Shown here piece after piece: positions 18,259 to 27,846 of a stretch of DNA of 64,000 nucleotides. The stretch spans positions 4,719,107 through 4,783,106 of the forward strand of contig NZ_HG964497.1 of the NCBI RefSeq assembly GCF_000613125.1. The letters are read 5' to 3'. The notes beneath the pieces are model-generated. The model was given only the letters and a program-made list of their open reading frames with translations, was not told the DNA's origin and ran no database searches. Both the position numbers and the translations under genes were made by a program. The stretch is from Bacillus sp. EB01. GTDB taxonomy: Bacteria; Bacillota; Bacilli; Bacillales; Cytobacillaceae. The stretch's first letter is position 1. Every line of letters begins with the position of its first letter.

Positions 18259-18798
18259 ATGTTTTTATTTGATGTTATTGTTCCTACCTTTAAAAAGCTA
18301 AAGGCTCAGACTGCAAACGTGCTAACCTTAATCAACTTATCACTTGGCGGTTTTGCCATTATCTCCACCTTACATGGAAACTTAAGGCTTAGCCTGCTGC
18401 TGATTTTCATCGCAGCCCTCGCCGACCGGTTCGATGGAATGGTCGCAAGGAAATTCAACATAGAATCGGAACTCGGAAAACAATTGGATTCCATGAGTGA
18501 TATTATATCATTTGGTGTTGCTCCTGCACTATTATTATATCAAGGGATTTTATTTGAACTTGGCGCACCCGGGACGTTCTTCACTGTGTTTTTTATTGCC
18601 TGCGGCGCATTCAGGCTTGCACGGTTCAATATAACTGAAAGCAATGGATATTTTACCGGCCTTCCAATTACTGCGGCTGGCTGCCTTGTGACGTTAAGCT
18701 ATTTGGCCACGCCTTATCTTGCCCCGCAAATTTTTCTGTTCACAATTATGATTTTAGCTTTTCTTATGGTTTCTACTTTTAGACTTCGGAAGGTTTAA
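18259..18798 (+). CDS. pssA: CDP-diacylglycerol-serine O-phosphatidyltransferase
   Basis: PssA condenses CDP-diacylglycerol with serine to give phosphatidylserine. The 179-residue membrane protein has the CDP-alcohol phosphotransferase signature: DRFDGMVARKFNIESELGKQ followed by LDSMSDIISFGVAP, with all the conserved Asp residues. About six membrane segments are visible. Length fits Bacillus PssA. ATG follows AAGGAGTGAGGAA. Its product feeds psd across the divergent gap. Confidence 0.96.
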   Translation: MFLFDVIVPTFKKLKAQTANVLTLINLSLGGFAIISTLHGNLRLSLLLIFIAALADRFDGMVARKFNIESELGKQLDSMSDIISFGVAPALLLYQGILFELGAPGTFFTVFFIACGAFRLARFNITESNGYFTGLPITAAGCLVTLSYLATPYLAPQIFLFTIMILAFLMVSTFRLRKV

Positions 18799-18835
18799 GG
18801 TTAAGATAATGAACCCAATAGGGAATAGAAAAAAT

Positions 18836-18864
18836 ATAACCCCGGCAGATTGCCGGGGTTATTG
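18836..18864. terminator. Bidirectional terminator between pssA and pepF
   Basis: A perfect 10-bp stem, AACCCCGGCA (18838-18847) with TGCCGGGGTT (18851-18860) around a GAT loop. T-rich sequence follows on both strands. Confidence 0.9.
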
Positions 18865-18872
18865 CCTTTTTA

Positions 18873-20666
18873 TTATTTTGTTAGTTCAAGAAATTCATTT
18901 ATATCATCAGTGCATAATTTTAAAGCGTCATTCCAGAAATCAGCTTTTGTCAAATCGGCTCCCAAATGCTTCATTGCCAATTCCTCAACCGTCATCGAAG
19001 CGGTATCTTTTAAGAGCGCGATGTATTTTTCCTCAAAACCGCTGCCTTCCTTTAAGGCCTGGGCATAAATGCCGAGGGAAAATAAGAATCCAAACGTGTA
19101 AGGGAAGTTATAGAATGGCACACCGGTAATAAAGAAATGAAGCTTGGAAGCCCAGAAAGAAGGATGATAGGAATCCAGGGCGCCAAGATAAGCCTCTTCC
19201 TGCGCTTTTTCCATCAGCTCGTTCAGGCGTGCCGCACTGACAAAACCATCCTTCCTTTCTTCATAAAAGCTGGTTTCAAAAAGATATCGGGCATGAATAT
19301 TCATAAGCAAAGCTACAGATCGTTGGATTTTATCGTCAAGCAGGGCAAGTTTTTCATCCTTTGAGGAAGCATTTTTTACCGCGGCATCGGAGACGATCAT
19401 TTCCGCAAAAGTAGACGCTGTCTCTGCCACATTCATCGCGTAATTCCTGTTCAATAGATGTAGATTGCGCATTGCATACGTGTGAAAGCCATGTCCCAAT
19501 TCATGGGCGAGTGTTGAAATGTTTGACGGTGTTCCTGAATAGGTCATAAAAATTCGTGATTGCATCGCCTCAGGAAAATATGTATGGAAGCCCCCTGGAG
19601 CTTTACCTGGCCGATCTTCAGCTTCAATCCAATTATTTTCAAAGGCATGTCTGCTAAAGGACGTCATTTCTTCCCCAAACTTTGCAAACTGTTCAAGGAT
19701 GAATTCGGCTCCTTCCTGATATGAAACTTTAGTTTCAGTATTTCCATATGGGGCTTCAAGATCGAACCAGCTTAGCTTTTCCACACCCATTAATTCGGCT
19801 CGGCGTTCAAGATATTTCTTTAGCGGCTGTTTCGCTTCGGAAATTGCACCCCACATAGCATCGAGTGTTTCTTTTTTCATTCTGTTAATATCAAGCGGTT
19901 CCTTAAGGAAGTCATCCCAGCCTCGCAATTTATAAACATTGAGCCTAAAACCTGCTAGATGATTTAAGATCTTTGCAAGGTAATCAGCATTGGCAGACCA
20001 TGCTGCTTCCCATTCCTTAAACACAGCTTTGCGAACTTCCCTGTCAGGATTAGAAAACTGATTGGCTGCCTGTCCCACTGACAAAAGTTTTTCTTCCCCT
20101 TTTTGAGTAAAAGGAATCTTTGTTTTACCAACAACCATGTCATACATCTGTCCCCACGCATGATAGCCATCGACTCCAAGCGCATTAACGACTGCTTCTT
20201 CTTCCTTTGACAGTTTTTCTGAAGCGCGTGTCCGCCTCTCAGTTAAAACAAAAGCTAATTCATTAAGCCTTTCGTCATCCATTAATTTCTGCCAGGCTTC
20301 TTCAGCAATTCCAGTTAAATTTCCATCAAAAGCTCCGAGAGCTGTTTGGAAAGATGCACTTAACGCAGTTACTTTTGACTGCAGTTCAAAAGCCTTCTTA
20401 TCCTCTGTATTTTGAGCCTTTAAACAGCTAATAAAAGCCCCCGCCTGCCTTATTTTCTTCGAAGCTTCCTCAAATAAGGAAATTAGTGCTGCAAGCATAT
20501 CGGCATCTTTTTCCACTATTGAAGGCTGCCAGCTTGTCACCTTGCTATAAAATTGGTTGATTGTTCCTTCCGTTTCGGTCAAATGAGCTTGAAATTCCTT
20601 CGAATCGCTCCCGCCTGGAAAAAATACATCCAAATCCCAAACATCAGAAAATGTATTTATACTCAA
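18873..20666 (-). CDS. M3 family oligoendopeptidase (PepF type)
   Basis: Zinc metallopeptidase that degrades oligopeptides in the cytoplasm. The 597-residue protein has the N-terminal oligopeptidase F domain and the catalytic M3 domain with STLAHELGHGFHTYA near residue 385 and the downstream Glu in NVAETASTFAEM. The start is TTG at 20666 after AGGGGG; no ATG is nearby in frame. It stands alone between terminators. It belongs to the pepF/YjbG-like group, but I cannot say which paralogue it is. Confidence 0.93.
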   Translation of the reverse strand: MSINTFSDVWDLDVFFPGGSDSKEFQAHLTETEGTINQFYSKVTSWQPSIVEKDADMLAALISLFEEASKKIRQAGAFISCLKAQNTEDKKAFELQSKVTALSASFQTALGAFDGNLTGIAEEAWQKLMDDERLNELAFVLTERRTRASEKLSKEEEAVVNALGVDGYHAWGQMYDMVVGKTKIPFTQKGEEKLLSVGQAANQFSNPDREVRKAVFKEWEAAWSANADYLAKILNHLAGFRLNVYKLRGWDDFLKEPLDINRMKKETLDAMWGAISEAKQPLKKYLERRAELMGVEKLSWFDLEAPYGNTETKVSYQEGAEFILEQFAKFGEEMTSFSRHAFENNWIEAEDRPGKAPGGFHTYFPEAMQSRIFMTYSGTPSNISTLAHELGHGFHTYAMRNLHLLNRNYAMNVAETASTFAEMIVSDAAVKNASSKDEKLALLDDKIQRSVALLMNIHARYLFETSFYEERKDGFVSAARLNELMEKAQEEAYLGALDSYHPSFWASKLHFFITGVPFYNFPYTFGFLFSLGIYAQALKEGSGFEEKYIALLKDTASMTVEELAMKHLGADLTKADFWNDALKLCTDDINEFLELTK

Positions 20667-20765
20667 AATGTTTCCCCCTAAACTGTAATCCAGGCTAAGC
20701 CTGATAAACTCTGTACCATTTTATTATAGGTAAGTATTTAGAAGATTTCCATAAGTCAGCAAAAA

Positions 20766-20812
20766 AAGCCCTTAACTGGAAAATAGAGCTTAATATTATG
20801 TAAGGGCTCTCC
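20766..20812 (-). terminator. Hairpin with T-run upstream of pepF
   Basis: GAGCCCTTAC and TTAAGGGCTTT pair across a long loop, and seven T follow on the minus strand. It suggests a transcript from the right ends here, perhaps one reading through the YjcZ-like gene. Confidence 0.6.
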
Positions 20813-20894
20813 TGGCTCTGAGTATGAGGAAGATAGGACAAAAGCGGAAAAGGACGAGGTGCTTCAGATCCAATTATGTACCTCAACACACTAA

Positions 20895-20921
20895 AAGGGC
20901 CTCCAATCAGGATGGCCCATT
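20895..20921 (-). terminator. Terminator after the YjcZ-like gene
   Basis: GGGCC and GGCCC flank a short loop, followed by TTTTAG on the minus strand. It lies a few bases beyond the stop at 20926. Confidence 0.6.
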
Positions 20922-20925
20922 GGGT

Positions 20926-21075
20926 TCACTTATAATAGGAGTTGAAATACCACCAACCTCCGAATAACAGGATGATAATAAAAAGGATTATCAGCAATGC
21001 ATACCAAAAGCCATAGCCGCCGCCAGCTCCATATGGATAGGTGTACGGGCTAGGATAAGGATAACCGTAATACAT
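20926..21075 (-). CDS. YjcZ-like small membrane (sporulation) protein
   Basis: A 49-residue protein. The N-terminal half is rich in Tyr, Pro and Gly (MYYGYPYPSPYTYPYGAGGG), and the C-terminal half is a single hydrophobic helix (ALLIILFIIILLFGGWWYF). This pattern is typical of YjcZ-family sporulation proteins. ATG follows AAAGGGGTGAAAAC at ideal spacing. It is divergent from sigK, a good setting for sporulation expression. The family call rests on composition. Confidence 0.72.
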   Translation of the reverse strand: MYYGYPYPSPYTYPYGAGGGYGFWYALLIILFIIILLFGGWWYFNSYYK

Positions 21076-21307
21076 GTTTTCACCCCTTTCCTCTTACTAT
21101 AGGGTATGTACCTATCCCAAAGGTGCATGGGCGAAAAAAATAATTCTGCATAAATCTTAGTGGCAATTCATAAGTTTCCATTCGGTCCCTTTTATATTCG
21201 GCACTTTTTAGCAAATTACGGAAATTTAGTTGGGACAGACACGAACCTTCTTATTTTGACATAGAGATTAGTTATACAGAATGCTGAACAGAAAGCGGGG
21301 GGAATGT

Positions 21308-22033
21308 ATGTCCAGTATTTTGACCGCACTTGGATACATGGTAAAAGAAATTATCTTTCTCGTTTCGTATGTAAAAAACAATGCCTTTCCTCAGCCCTTG
21401 TCCTCTGCTGATGAGAAAAAGTACCTCAAGCTAATGGCTGCAGGGGATGCGAATGCCCGTAATCTCCTTATTGAGCACAATCTCCGGTTGGTAGCACATA
21501 TAGTGAAAAAATTCGAGAATACCGGAGAGGATCCCGAAGACTTAATTAGCATTGGCACTATTGGACTCATTAAGGCAATTGAAAGCTATTCGGATGGTAA
21601 GGGCACAAAACTCGCAACCTATGCGGCAAGGTGCATAGAAAATGAAATTCTTATGCATTTGAGAGCGCTTAAAAAGACAAAAAAAGATGTTTCGCTTCAT
21701 GACCCAATTGGTCAGGATAAGGAGGGTAATGAAATTTCACTCATTGATGTACTAAAGTCCGAATCAGAGGATGTAATTGATACCATACAGCTAAATATGG
21801 AATTAGAAAAAATTAAACAGTTTATCGGAGTGCTTGATGCCCGCGAGAAAGAAGTCATAGTTGGAAGATTCGGGCTCGATCTCCAAAAAGAAAAAACGCA
21901 GCGTGAAATTGCCAAGGAACTCGGAATTTCAAGAAGTTATGTTTCGAGAATAGAAAAGAGAGCATTAATGAAAATGTTTCATGAATTTTACCGCGCAGAA
22001 AAAGATAAAAGGAAAAAGGGAAAGAGCAGCTGA
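21308..22033 (+). CDS. sigK: RNA polymerase sigma-K factor precursor (pro-sigma-K)
   Basis: Late mother-cell sporulation sigma factor, made inactive and activated when SpoIVFB removes the propeptide. The 241-residue frame starts with a hydrophobic pro-sequence and a processing region [14 protein letters not shown] that matches the B. subtilis cleavage area after residue 20. Region 2 ([30 protein letters not shown]), region 3 ([13 protein letters not shown]) and region 4 HTH ([20 protein letters not shown]) are all intact. ATG 21308 follows GGGGGGAA. Unlike B. subtilis 168, the gene is one continuous frame with no skin element. The stop codon lies inside the terminator stem. Confidence 0.97.
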   Translation: MSSILTALGYMVKEIIFLVSYVKNNAFPQPLSSADEKKYLKLMAAGDANARNLLIEHNLRLVAHIVKKFENTGEDPEDLISIGTIGLIKAIESYSDGKGTKLATYAARCIENEILMHLRALKKTKKDVSLHDPIGQDKEGNEISLIDVLKSESEDVIDTIQLNMELEKIKQFIGVLDAREKEVIVGRFGLDLQKEKTQREIAKELGISRSYVSRIEKRALMKMFHEFYRAEKDKRKKGKSS

Positions 22034-22060
22034 TAATTTCAGCTGCTCTTCATCTTTTTT
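22022..22060 (+). terminator. Terminator after sigK
   Basis: A perfect 12-bp stem (22022-22033 with 22039-22050, AAGAGCAGCTGA) followed by T-rich sequence; the left arm includes the sigK stop codon. Confidence 0.92.
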
Positions 22061-22153
22061 AAAAAAACATTTGAGATCCTACTATTCGTAAAAGGCTTCT
22101 CGCCAAGGGGGTGATGGACATGAATTTCCAAAAAGATATATTTGGGACAGTAA

Positions 22154-22187
22154 AAAAGCATCAACCCCAAAGGGCAGATGCTTTTTC
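22154..22187. terminator. Symmetrical terminator hairpin
   Basis: AAAAAGCATC and GATGCTTTTT form a stem with T-runs on both strands. It lies just beyond the stop of the 27-residue minus-strand ORF at 22190 and inside a possible 28-codon plus-strand ORF. Confidence 0.75.
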
Positions 22188-22189
22188 AG

Positions 22190-22273
22190 TTAGTCTTCCA
22201 CACTGACTTCAGCTGCAATCACACAGCCAATTACACCTGTAATAATTAAGGCCCCTACCATCAACAAAATCAT
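22190..22273 (-). CDS. Predicted 27-residue hydrophobic peptide
   Basis: The frame encodes a single membrane helix with an acidic tail: MILLMVGALIITGVIGCV then AAEVSVED. It has a usable ribosome binding site (AAGGGGTG) and a terminator just after the stop. I do not recognise a family. The size and character resemble small hydrophobic peptides, including type I toxins, but that is only an analogy. It is the last of a run of short ORFs on this strand. Confidence 0.5.
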   Translation of the reverse strand: MILLMVGALIITGVIGCVIAAEVSVED

Positions 22274-22351
22274 ATTCCAGCACCCCTTGCTCAGCCAAGA
22301 TAATATTCTAAATTTAATTATAGTATAAACGGTGTCAACCCTTCAATGAAC

Positions 22352-22432
22352 TTATTCCCGATTAAGTCGGTATTGATTCATCTGTTTTTTCCGTTTTAAA
22401 AAAAACGTCAGCAAAAAACAATGTAAAGGCAT
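22352..22432 (-). CDS. Predicted 26-residue peptide, degenerate YrzI relative
   Basis: The ATG is preceded by GGAAGGAGTGTCCGTG. The product MPLHCFLLTFFLKRKKQMNQ plus a short tail lines up with the N-terminal half of the two YrzI proteins to its right (M-x-L, FF/FL, T, KR-x-K, MN), but it stops after 26 residues. It may be a shortened paralogue or decaying copy. The function is unknown. Confidence 0.5.
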   Translation of the reverse strand: MPLHCFLLTFFLKRKKQMNQYRLNRE

Positions 22433-22550
22433 CACGGACACTCCTTCCAAAAGGGTTACGTGGTATCTTTCATAATCCAAAAGCAACCTCTTCTATTCTG
22501 CATCAATAACAACATTTTCAACTCCACCTTTCCTCTCATTTTTGGCACCA

Positions 22551-22691
22551 TCAAAACGGTCTGTAATAATTGAACCTGATTTTATTATCCTTTTCGCTAA
22601 TCTGTCTGGTCTGCACTAATGAAATCAATTCTTCGGGGCTATATTCCCTCAGCTTGATTGTAATTGTAAAAAAGAAAATATGAAGAGTCAT
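22551..22691 (-). CDS. YrzI family small protein, copy 2
   Basis: A 46-residue protein starting MTLHIFFFTITIKLREYSPE and ending FNYYRPF. It has a hydrophobic N-terminus and a charged rest. It shares the length, the N-terminal pattern and the Y-R-P-F end with the next ORF at 22711, so the two are tandem paralogues. GAGGTGGTGATAAG precedes the ATG. The function of YrzI proteins is not known to me. Confidence 0.8.
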   Translation of the reverse strand: MTLHIFFFTITIKLREYSPEELISLVQTRQISEKDNKIRFNYYRPF

Positions 22692-22710
22692 TCTTATCAC
22701 CACCTCTTAA

Positions 22711-22851
22711 TTAAAACGGGCGGTACATGGAAAATTGGCGATCTTTGTTTTCCTCGGTAATTTTCTCAATGTATTCCCGTCTCATAATTTCTTCCGGGTT
22801 CATTTTGCGGCGTTTGATCGTCACAGTAATAAAGAAAATATTCAGTGTCAT
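22711..22851 (-). CDS. yrzI: YrzI family small protein, copy 1
   Basis: A 46-residue protein starting MTLNIFFITVTIKRRKMNPE and ending QFSMYRPF, resembling B. subtilis YrzI as I remember it. The ATG at 22851 follows AAGGAGGAGGTGAAAGGA, an excellent site. The frame is open a further 45 codons upstream, but that stretch contains a terminator hairpin and has no ribosome binding site, so the longer form is rejected. Confidence 0.83.
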   Translation of the reverse strand: MTLNIFFITVTIKRRKMNPEEIMRREYIEKITEENKDRQFSMYRPF

Positions 22852-22892
22852 TCCTTTCACCTCCTCCTTGTTATCCATATCCGAATTTTGGG

Positions 22893-22926
22893 CATAAAAA
22901 ATGCCGCAGGAAGCCCCTGCGGCATA
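22893..22926 (-). terminator. Terminator upstream of yrzI copy 1
   Basis: TGCCGCAGG and CCTGCGGCA form a nine-base stem, followed on the minus strand by TTTTTTAT. It separates the 26-residue ORF at 23038 from yrzI. A near copy of the hairpin lies at 22990-23020. Confidence 0.8.
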
Positions 22927-22989
22927 CCATGGCCAGAGCAGAACCCGCTTTAAAACGGTTCCTTTCCGGCTTTTGGTTTTAGGCATAGA

Positions 22990-23020
22990 AATGCCGCAGG
23001 CACAGTTCTCCTACGGCATG
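22990..23020 (-). terminator. Hairpin after the 26-residue ORF
   Basis: ATGCCGTAGG and CCTGCGGCAT pair with one G-U, followed by only a short T-run. It resembles the hairpin at 22893-22926, so the pair may be duplicated. Confidence 0.5.
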
Positions 23021-23037
23021 GACATGGCGATATTAGC

Positions 23038-23118
23038 TTACAAAGCAACCCATTCCCCGAAGGCAGAACATGTATGAAGTTTGTAATCGAATTTTACCCA
23101 AGCAATTTTCTTAAACAT
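23038..23118 (-). CDS. Predicted 26-residue peptide of unknown function
   Basis: MFKKIAWVKFDYKLHTCSAF then GEWVAL. A strong AAGGAGG lies about eight bases before the ATG. There is one Cys, several aromatic residues and no clear membrane helix. I recognise no family. It is the first of the run of short ORFs on this strand and is followed by a hairpin. Confidence 0.5.
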   Translation of the reverse strand: MFKKIAWVKFDYKLHTCSAFGEWVAL

Positions 23119-23298
23119 ACGAATGCCTCCTTCCAGGAATTTTTAACTTACTACGGTAATTATATCCACTTGAACACTATTTGTAAACACTTATTTTGTA
23201 AAAAATTCATCTTTTCCCTTTTTATGGACAAGCATCCTGATTTTTCTTTTATGATGGCTCTGTTATAGCTGAATGTTGATTTCACTCTGTTTGAAAAA

Positions 23299-23485
23299 TA
23301 AGGGGAGGAATTCCGGTTAAATCGGGAAATACCCATATTTCCCTTAAAATAAGGGGAGTTTTTCCGCTTATCAAACCAGAATCATTGGTTTTTGACTTAT
23401 TTTAAGAAGTTAAGGGGAATTTCTCCGCTTATTTCTGTCTCTTAAGGTGCCCGTGGGTACAATAGACGGAAATTCTCCCCTTAAT
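23299..23485. repeat. Degenerate tandem/inverted repeat array with TAAGGGGA core
   Basis: TAAGGGGA occurs at 23299, 23350 and 23411, and in inverted form near 23475. The first two units are 51 and 61 bases long and share TTCCG. Each carries a small hairpin 23-25 bases after its start: GGGAAAT/ATTTCCC at 23324-23343 and AAACCA/TGGTTT at 23373-23391. The third unit and the inverted copy make a long imperfect hairpin (23410-23482). No gene is seen between 23119 and 23567 apart from this array. Confidence 0.65.
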
Positions 23486-23567
23486 AAATTCTCATACCTA
23501 AACAAAAATCAACAATCAATACTAACAAAGCCAAAAGAAAAAAACGCCCAAAATGGACGTTGGATTT

Positions 23568-23819
23568 TTATAAGAAATATTCTTCTCCGTCTTCGTGCTC
23601 CATCAACATTTTCCTGTATTCCTTGGATTTCAGGAAGAACAAAATCGAACCTGCCAGGAAAACCAGGGAAGCTACCGACATGCCAGTCAGGTCGATATCA
23701 CTTATCGGACCTGTAGGAAGGATTGTGCCTAGATAAAAGAACGAGCCAACAGCTAAGAGCACAATTCCAAGCCACCTGGTATCACACATTTTTTCATAAA
23801 GTTCTTTTGCTTGATTCAT
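23568..23819 (-). CDS. yrhC: YrhC family membrane protein
   Basis: An 83-residue protein with two hydrophobic segments (about residues 16-36 and 48-65) and an acidic end (EHEDGEEYFL). Position after mccB and overall character match B. subtilis yrhC, whose function is unknown. Of the ATGs at 23822 and 23819 I take 23819 for better spacing from AGGTGA. A strong terminator lies between it and mccB, so it is probably expressed partly from its own promoter. Confidence 0.8.
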   Translation of the reverse strand: MNQAKELYEKMCDTRWLGIVLLAVGSFFYLGTILPTGPISDIDLTGMSVASLVFLAGSILFFLKSKEYRKMLMEHEDGEEYFL

Positions 23820-23958
23820 CATGCTCACCTACTTTTCTAGAATACTACTAAATTAATTTAGCATATTTTTAAGGGCAGGGAGCAATGTAATTATTAACAT
23901 TATGGGAACATTGTTAACTGTTTTCTTTCTTTTTCCAACGATTGCTTTAAAAAAGCCA

Positions 23959-23990
23959 AAAGGCGCCGGTAAATTACCGGCGCCTTTGCT
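23959..23990 (-). terminator. Terminator after mccB
   Basis: AGGCGCCGGTAA (23961-23972) and TTACCGGCGCCT (23974-23985) form a near-perfect stem, with T-rich sequence after it on the minus strand. Confidence 0.92.
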
Positions 23991-23995
23991 GTTAT

Positions 23996-26055
<2,060 letters not shown>

Positions 26056-26056
26056 A

Positions 26057-26773
26057 TTAGGCCTCCAATCTACAGACCATTTTTAAAGCCGAAACCATTT
26101 TCATAACAAGTGTTGCAGAGTTTTGGGCGGCTTTGTCCAGGAACTGGTCAAATGAAACGCCCGAATCCTTTCCGGCAATATCGGAAAGAGAACGGATTAT
26201 CACAAATGGAATCCCGAACTGATGGGCAACCTGGGCAATTGCAGCAGCTTCCATTTCAACTGCCTGTACGCCTGGGAAATTTTCACGGACAGCCTCGACC
26301 CTCTCTGCATTATCCATAAATGAATCCCCTGTTGTAATTAAGCCTTTGACAATCTGGATATCGTCTATTTCGGAAGCAGCAGCCTCAGCAACTGCAACCA
26401 ATTTTTCATCCGCCTGGAACGCGGCTGGCAGCTGCGGAACTTGTCCATATTCATATCCAAATGCCGTGACATCCACATCATGATGACGGATTTCTGTTGA
26501 GATAACAGCATCGCCTACGTTCAGCACTGGGTTCAGCCCGCCCGCTGAACCCGTATTGATTACACAGTCCGGCTTAAATTTTTCGAGGAGAATAGTCGTA
26601 GACATAGCAGCGTTCACTTTGCCAATTCCGGAACGAAGCAGGACAACCTCTGCACCGTGCATCGTTCCCAATGTGAATTCACAACCTGCAATGACTTCTT
26701 GTGTTTGGTTTTCAATGTTGCTTCGTAATAAAACAACTTCTTCTTCCATAGCTCCGATAATTGCGATTTTCAT
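26057..26773 (-). CDS. mtnN: 5'-Methylthioadenosine/S-adenosylhomocysteine nucleosidase
   Basis: Cleaves adenine from MTA and SAH, feeding S-ribosylhomocysteine toward homocysteine. The 238-residue protein starts [12 protein letters not shown] (catalytic Glu region) and has the NTGSAGGL and [15 protein letters not shown] nucleoside/ribose motifs and SLSDIAG with the catalytic Asp. Its ATG overlaps the yrrT stop by one base (TAATG). It supplies homocysteine for mccA. Confidence 0.96.
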   Translation of the reverse strand: MKIAIIGAMEEEVVLLRSNIENQTQEVIAGCEFTLGTMHGAEVVLLRSGIGKVNAAMSTTILLEKFKPDCVINTGSAGGLNPVLNVGDAVISTEIRHHDVDVTAFGYEYGQVPQLPAAFQADEKLVAVAEAAASEIDDIQIVKGLITTGDSFMDNAERVEAVRENFPGVQAVEMEAAAIAQVAHQFGIPFVIIRSLSDIAGKDSGVSFDQFLDKAAQNSATLVMKMVSALKMVCRLEA

Positions 26774-27426
26774 TAGTAAACCTCACTTTTAATTTTTACA
26801 CCTTCCATTAGCCAGACAAACTCATTGCAGCGGGAAAACTGCGTACTAAATCCGTTTTCTTCTAAAATACTCTTCAGTATTGGGATTGTAGTGTAATATT
26901 CGCGCTGCAAATCTTCAGCAAGGTTGTTAAACCCTTTTTCCTTTGCGTCTAGAATAGCGGCTTCAAATGCCTCTTTGGATTCATACATAGTGTCAGCAAA
27001 TACTATTTTACCACCAACGGGCAGTATCTTTCCATAAAGGGCTACAGCCTTTGCTTTTTCTTCATCTGTTAGATGGTGGAAGGCATACGTACTTACAAAT
27101 GTATCAGGTTTTTCCACTCCCTCAAAATTTAGAAAATCACCATCCACTATTTTTACCTTCCCGGCCAATTTCTCCAAAGCAATTTTCCTCATCGCAGGAG
27201 ATGGTTCGATGCCGGTTACCTCCAAGCCTTTTTCCAAAATTCTTTTTGTAAGATTACCCGTCCCTACACCAAATTCCGCCACATGGCCAACTGAACGGGA
27301 GGCAACCTCCTCGAGGATGCCCTCATAATTCCGGAATACCTCTTTATACTCCTTGTCATGGCCATCTACAGTTTCATCATACGAATCTGCCCACACCTCA
27401 AATAAATCAAGAAATTCCCTGCCCAT
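26773..27426 (-). CDS. yrrT: YrrT, class I SAM-dependent methyltransferase
   Basis: A 217-residue methyltransferase with the SAM motif [14 protein letters not shown] near residue 44 and the acidic [10 protein letters not shown]. The substrate is unknown. First gene of the yrrT-mtnN-mccA-mccB operon that converts SAM-derived SAH back to cysteine. ATG follows GGAGAGTGAG. A near-consensus CymR operator lies 37-63 bases upstream. Confidence 0.9.
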   Translation of the reverse strand: MGREFLDLFEVWADSYDETVDGHDKEYKEVFRNYEGILEEVASRSVGHVAEFGVGTGNLTKRILEKGLEVTGIEPSPAMRKIALEKLAGKVKIVDGDFLNFEGVEKPDTFVSTYAFHHLTDEEKAKAVALYGKILPVGGKIVFADTMYESKEAFEAAILDAKEKGFNNLAEDLQREYYTTIPILKSILEENGFSTQFSRCNEFVWLMEGVKIKSEVY

Positions 27427-27462
27427 TTATCTCACTCTCCGAGAATTAATTTTTAAATCTAC

Positions 27463-27489
27463 AAATTCCTATAGATATACTATGATTTA
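27463..27489 (-). promoter_or_regulatory. Predicted CymR operator of the yrrT operon
   Basis: Read on the minus strand, this 27-base site matches the published Bacillus CymR consensus (TAAWNCNNATWNA, four bases, ATNGGAATTW) at all but two specified positions; the right half ATAGGAATTT is perfect. A possible -35/-10 pair, TTGTGA and TAGCAT, lies just upstream. CymR itself is encoded at 49168-49587 in this window. Confidence 0.82.
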
Positions 27490-27603
27490 ATGCTAACCAT
27501 GTTCCCAATTTATCACAATTACACCTATCCATCAACTGCCGAATTGCAAGTGAGTGAGTGTTTTGGCTACAATGAAACTGATAAATCAAAGGGAGTGTAC
27601 GCA

Positions 27604-27813
27604 ATGAATCTGCATTTTGACCTACTTGAGGATAAAATTGAATTTTTTGAGGCAACTAATATAAAAACACTGGAAAGTAAGATTGCTTCCCAAATTGAAG
27701 TGAACAAAGCAATTATGCTCCATGTCCAATCTGTTAACTATCAGATGCATGTAAATGAAAACGGCCAAACGTATTTTACTGCTGCCGTTCATTTTAAGTT
27801 AAAAAAACTCTAA
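27604..27813 (+). CDS. yrzA: YrzA family protein (DUF2536)
   Basis: A 69-residue soluble protein of unknown function, starting MNLHFDLLEDKIEFFEA and ending FTAAVHFKLKKL, which fits YrzA. The ATG at 27604 follows GGGAGTG; upstream in-frame codons are not preceded by a site and run through the promoter of yrrT. It is divergent from yrrT and convergent with yrrS. Confidence 0.82.
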   Translation: MNLHFDLLEDKIEFFEATNIKTLESKIASQIEVNKAIMLHVQSVNYQMHVNENGQTYFTAAVHFKLKKL

Positions 27814-27814
27814 A

Positions 27815-27846
27815 AAAAAGCGGGGATGGCTTTAGCCAACCCGCTA
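27815..27846. terminator. Bidirectional terminator between yrzA and yrrS
   Basis: AGCGGG...TGGCT and AGCCA...CCCGCT pair; nine T follow on the minus strand. It serves yrrS and possibly yrzA. Confidence 0.85.

Noticed and set aside
20695..20889. 64-codon ORF beside the YjcZ-like gene
   Set aside because: It crosses a terminator hairpin and shows no family or start-site support.
22852..22986. N-terminal extension of yrzI by 45 residues
   Set aside because: The extension contains a T-tailed terminator hairpin and has no ribosome binding site, while the ATG at 22851 has an excellent one.
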